15,452 nt of DNA from Bacillota bacterium (GTDB lineage Bacteria > Bacillota > Clostridia > Oscillospirales > Oscillospiraceae): the NCBI GenBank assembly GCA_023393155.1, contig JAEWML010000223.1:1-15452 (forward strand). The letters run 5' to 3'. The position numbers and the translations under genes were made by a program. Every line of letters begins with the position of its first letter. Position 1 is the stretch's first letter. Below the pieces are notes generated by a model. It searched no databases. It worked only from the letters and a program-made list of their open reading frames with translations, and had not been told where the DNA came from. This document shows, in pieces, positions 13,564-15,452 of this stretch.

Positions 13564-14771
13564 AGGCGCTTCTCCAAAACACGGGCCAGCTCCCCGGCAG
13601 AGTCCACAGCGTAATACCCAATTCCCCGGCCCTTCAGCCTTTCCCTGAATGCCTCGCCGCCAGAAAGCGGCTGTTCTTTCCCCCGGACATGGAGCACCAC
13701 GGGATACTTTCCCCGCTGGGCGCATTCCGTCAGAAGCGCCACCAGACGGTCGCTGACGGAGGCGGTGAGAATGATGAGATTATCAAAGGACGCGGCCCGC
13801 CCAGAATGCTCCTCAACCAGCAGCTCCAGCGGATACCGCTCCCGGGCCGAGGCCGGGGGCAGTCCGCACACGGCGGCAAGCAGCTCCTCCGGCCCTTCGG
13901 GCCGGAGGACCGTGGGAACCTGATTCCGGGCATAGATCAATTCCACGCCGTACCGCAGCTCCATGGCCCGCAGGGCGGCGGCATAAGCGCTCTCTGCCAG
14001 ACAGTCGTTGGCCTGCGCCGCTTCCTCCCCCGTCAGGCGGGGCGGCAGGCGGACATCCAGATAGATCGACACGCCGCTGACCGCGTCGGTCTGAAACAGC
14101 CGGGTCACATAGCCGGAGGCGTGGGCGGATAGCTTCCAGTGGATGGTTTTAATGGGGTCGCCGGGGGCGTACTGCCGCACATCGGAATACTCTCCACCGT
14201 CAATTTTGTGGGACGCGGTGAAATCCACACCAAAGAGGGGCTTTGACGTACGAAGCCGCAGTCCTCCCAGCTGAAACCGCTTGGGCGTCACCTGTACGGG
14301 GACGCTCCAGCGGGGACGGCGGCAAAAGGAAAACACGTCCAGCAAGCCGTAAAACCGGACCTCGCTGATATGCACCCGGTAGCGCCCGATGTGGGGGAAG
14401 GAAACCGGCAGGTCCAGCGTCAGCGTTTGCCGGGGGCGCAGCAGCATCAGGCGCTTCGTCGTCAGCGGGGCAAAACCCTGCGTGCTCTCCACGCACAGGG
14501 ACAGCACCACGCAGGGCAGCACGAACACGCCCCGGTTGGACACCGTCACCCGGCAGCAGGAGACGGTCCCCCGCTCGAAGCGGCTCTGCTCCTCGGTCTC
14601 TGCCCGGACACGGAGAAAGCAGGCGGAGAGGAGTGTGTAGAAAATCGACGTCAGACCCAGCAGCAGCAAAAACACAATGGGGACATAGACCGCCGCCGTG
14701 TTGATGACCGCCGCGACAACGGCGCAAAGCAGCAGTGCCATGGCGGGAAAAGCCTTTCGCGCCGCCGTCAT
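13560..14771 (-). CDS. DUF58 domain protein of the MoxR cluster
   Basis: The 403-residue protein has two N-terminal membrane helices (about 9-27 and 31-50), a beta-rich region with SNRGVFVLPCVVLSL, and the DUF58 signature YSDVRQYAPGDPIKTIHWKL (about 195-214). Proteins of this family have a von Willebrand A-like fold and are almost always coded next to a MoxR ATPase, with which they are thought to act as an assembly or chaperone pair; that is family knowledge, not shown here. It starts and ends with ATGA overlaps to the MoxR gene and the DUF4129-type gene. The ribosome binding site is weak, fitting translation by coupling. Confidence 0.92.
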   Translation of the reverse strand: MTAARKAFPAMALLLCAVVAAVINTAAVYVPIVFLLLLGLTSIFYTLLSACFLRVRAETEEQSRFERGTVSCCRVTVSNRGVFVLPCVVLSLCVESTQGFAPLTTKRLMLLRPRQTLTLDLPVSFPHIGRYRVHISEVRFYGLLDVFSFCRRPRWSVPVQVTPKRFQLGGLRLRTSKPLFGVDFTASHKIDGGEYSDVRQYAPGDPIKTIHWKLSAHASGYVTRLFQTDAVSGVSIYLDVRLPPRLTGEEAAQANDCLAESAYAAALRAMELRYGVELIYARNQVPTVLRPEGPEELLAAVCGLPPASARERYPLELLVEEHSGRAASFDNLIILTASVSDRLVALLTECAQRGKYPVVLHVRGKEQPLSGGEAFRERLKGRGIGYYAVDSAGELARVLEKRL

Positions 14772-15452
14772 TTCACCTGTCCCCTGCCGTGCCGCTCCAC
14801 ATCCGGCAAAGGAATGGGCGTGGCCTCCAAAATCTCCCCAATCACAGTCCGTGCCATAAGGCCGTCCAGCTTGGCCTCCGGCCGCAGTATCAGCCGGTGG
14901 GCCAGCACAAAGGGCGCGAGAAATTTTACGTCGTCGGGAAGCACATAGTCCCGCCCCTCGTAAAGGGCGCGGACCCGGCTCAGCCGGTACAGCGCGATGG
15001 AGCCCCGGGGACTGACACCCAGCGCCACGGAACCATGACCGCGGGTGGCGGTGACCAAATCGGCAATGTAATTTCGCAAAGAGTCGTCCACCCGGACCCG
15101 GGCGGCGGCCTCCCGAACGGCCAGAATGTCCGCCCCCGCAGCCACGGAGGGAACCTCCGCCTTTTCCTCCTCCGTCATGGCCATGATGCGCCGCTCCTGC
15201 TCGTAGCTGGGATAGCCCAAGGAGAGCTTCATCTGGAACCGGTCGATCTGTGCCTCCGGCAGGGGATATGTACCCAGATTGTCCAGAGGGTTTTGCGTGG
15301 CCAGCACCATAAACGGCTCCGGCAGAATGTGGGTTTTGCCGTCGATAGTGACCTGCTTTTCCTCCATCACCTCCAGCAGGCTGGCCTGGGCCTTGGCCGA
15401 AGCCCGGTTAATCTCGTCCGCCAGAACAAAATTGCTCATGGCCGCGCCGGGG
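14768..15452 (-). CDS. MoxR-family AAA+ ATPase, cut by the right edge of the window
   Basis: Only the C-terminal part (about 228 residues) is inside the window; the reading frame stays open to the edge, so the Walker A region lies outside. Visible are the Walker B segment FVLADEINRASAKAQASLLE, the pre-sensor loop VTIDGKTHILPEPF, sensor 1 VLATQNPLDN, the arginine-containing PLPEAQIDRF and the lid domain with GVSPRGSIALYRLSRVRALY and YVLPDDVKFLAPFVLAHRL. MoxR ATPases form hexamers and act with DUF58/VWA proteins. This gene is the furthest upstream of the visible operon; its promoter is not in the window. Confidence 0.95.
   Translation of the reverse strand, partial: PGAAMSNFVLADEINRASAKAQASLLEVMEEKQVTIDGKTHILPEPFMVLATQNPLDNLGTYPLPEAQIDRFQMKLSLGYPSYEQERRIMAMTEEEKAEVPSVAAGADILAVREAAARVRVDDSLRNYIADLVTATRGHGSVALGVSPRGSIALYRLSRVRALYEGRDYVLPDDVKFLAPFVLAHRLILRPEAKLDGLMARTVIGEILEATPIPLPDVERHGRGQVK

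Noticed and set aside
1..15452. CRISPR arrays, tRNA or rRNA genes, insertion sequences and prophage genes
   Set aside because: I found no regularly spaced repeats, cloverleaf-like sequences, transposase or integrase reading frames, and no terminal inverted repeats.

Overview
The window looks like chromosomal DNA of a GC-rich anaerobic Bacillota, most likely a gut-type clostridium near the Oscillospiraceae. The grounds are strong AGGAGG-type ribosome binding sites, many 4-base start/stop overlaps, TTGAnn-N17-TATAAT promoters, a lipoprotein solute-binding protein, and a clostridial MoxR/DUF58/DUF4129 cluster. The genus is inference. I saw no tRNA, rRNA, CRISPR array, insertion sequence or prophage gene. 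Every gene is on the minus strand except one LysR-type regulator.

Region 1 (about 19-8011): an opine dehydrogenase/peptide-type ABC importer locus. On the minus strand, in transcription order, come an NAD(P)-dependent octopine/nopaline-dehydrogenase family enzyme, a lipoprotein solute-binding protein (DppA/OppA type), two permeases (DppB and DppC types) and two ATPases (DppD and DppF types). A LysR-type regulator is read divergently from the dehydrogenase. The 340-base region between them holds a promoter for each direction and two dyads. A terminator-like hairpin lies between the binding protein and the first permease, as expected if the binding protein is made in excess. The DppC gene is broken by one missing base in a G6 run; adding one G restores an ordinary 286-residue permease. 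The simplest reading is LysR-controlled import and oxidative cleavage (or synthesis) of an opine-like N-carboxyalkyl amino acid.

Region 2 (8133-8632): a single-domain bacteriohemerythrin with its own near-consensus promoter, ending at a strong bidirectional hairpin terminator shared with the LysR gene. One of its usual iron-binding histidines is glutamine.

Region 3 (8629-11164): a compact five-gene operon of unknown purpose. In order it encodes an 82-residue unknown protein, a THEP1-type nucleotide-binding protein whose P-loop is degenerate, a class I SAM methyltransferase, a second THEP1-type NTPase with an intact P-loop, and a short MoeA/MogA-like (molybdopterin-binding fold) protein. The last four are linked by 1- to 4-base overlaps. 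This is the best candidate in the window for an undescribed system.

Region 4 (11171-15452): a MoxR AAA+ ATPase (cut by the right edge), a DUF58 protein, a membrane protein with a C-terminal DUF4129-like domain but no transglutaminase core, and a membrane-anchored surface protein with a Big_2 immunoglobulin-like domain. All junctions are ATGA overlaps, so the four are probably one translationally coupled operon working at the cell envelope.
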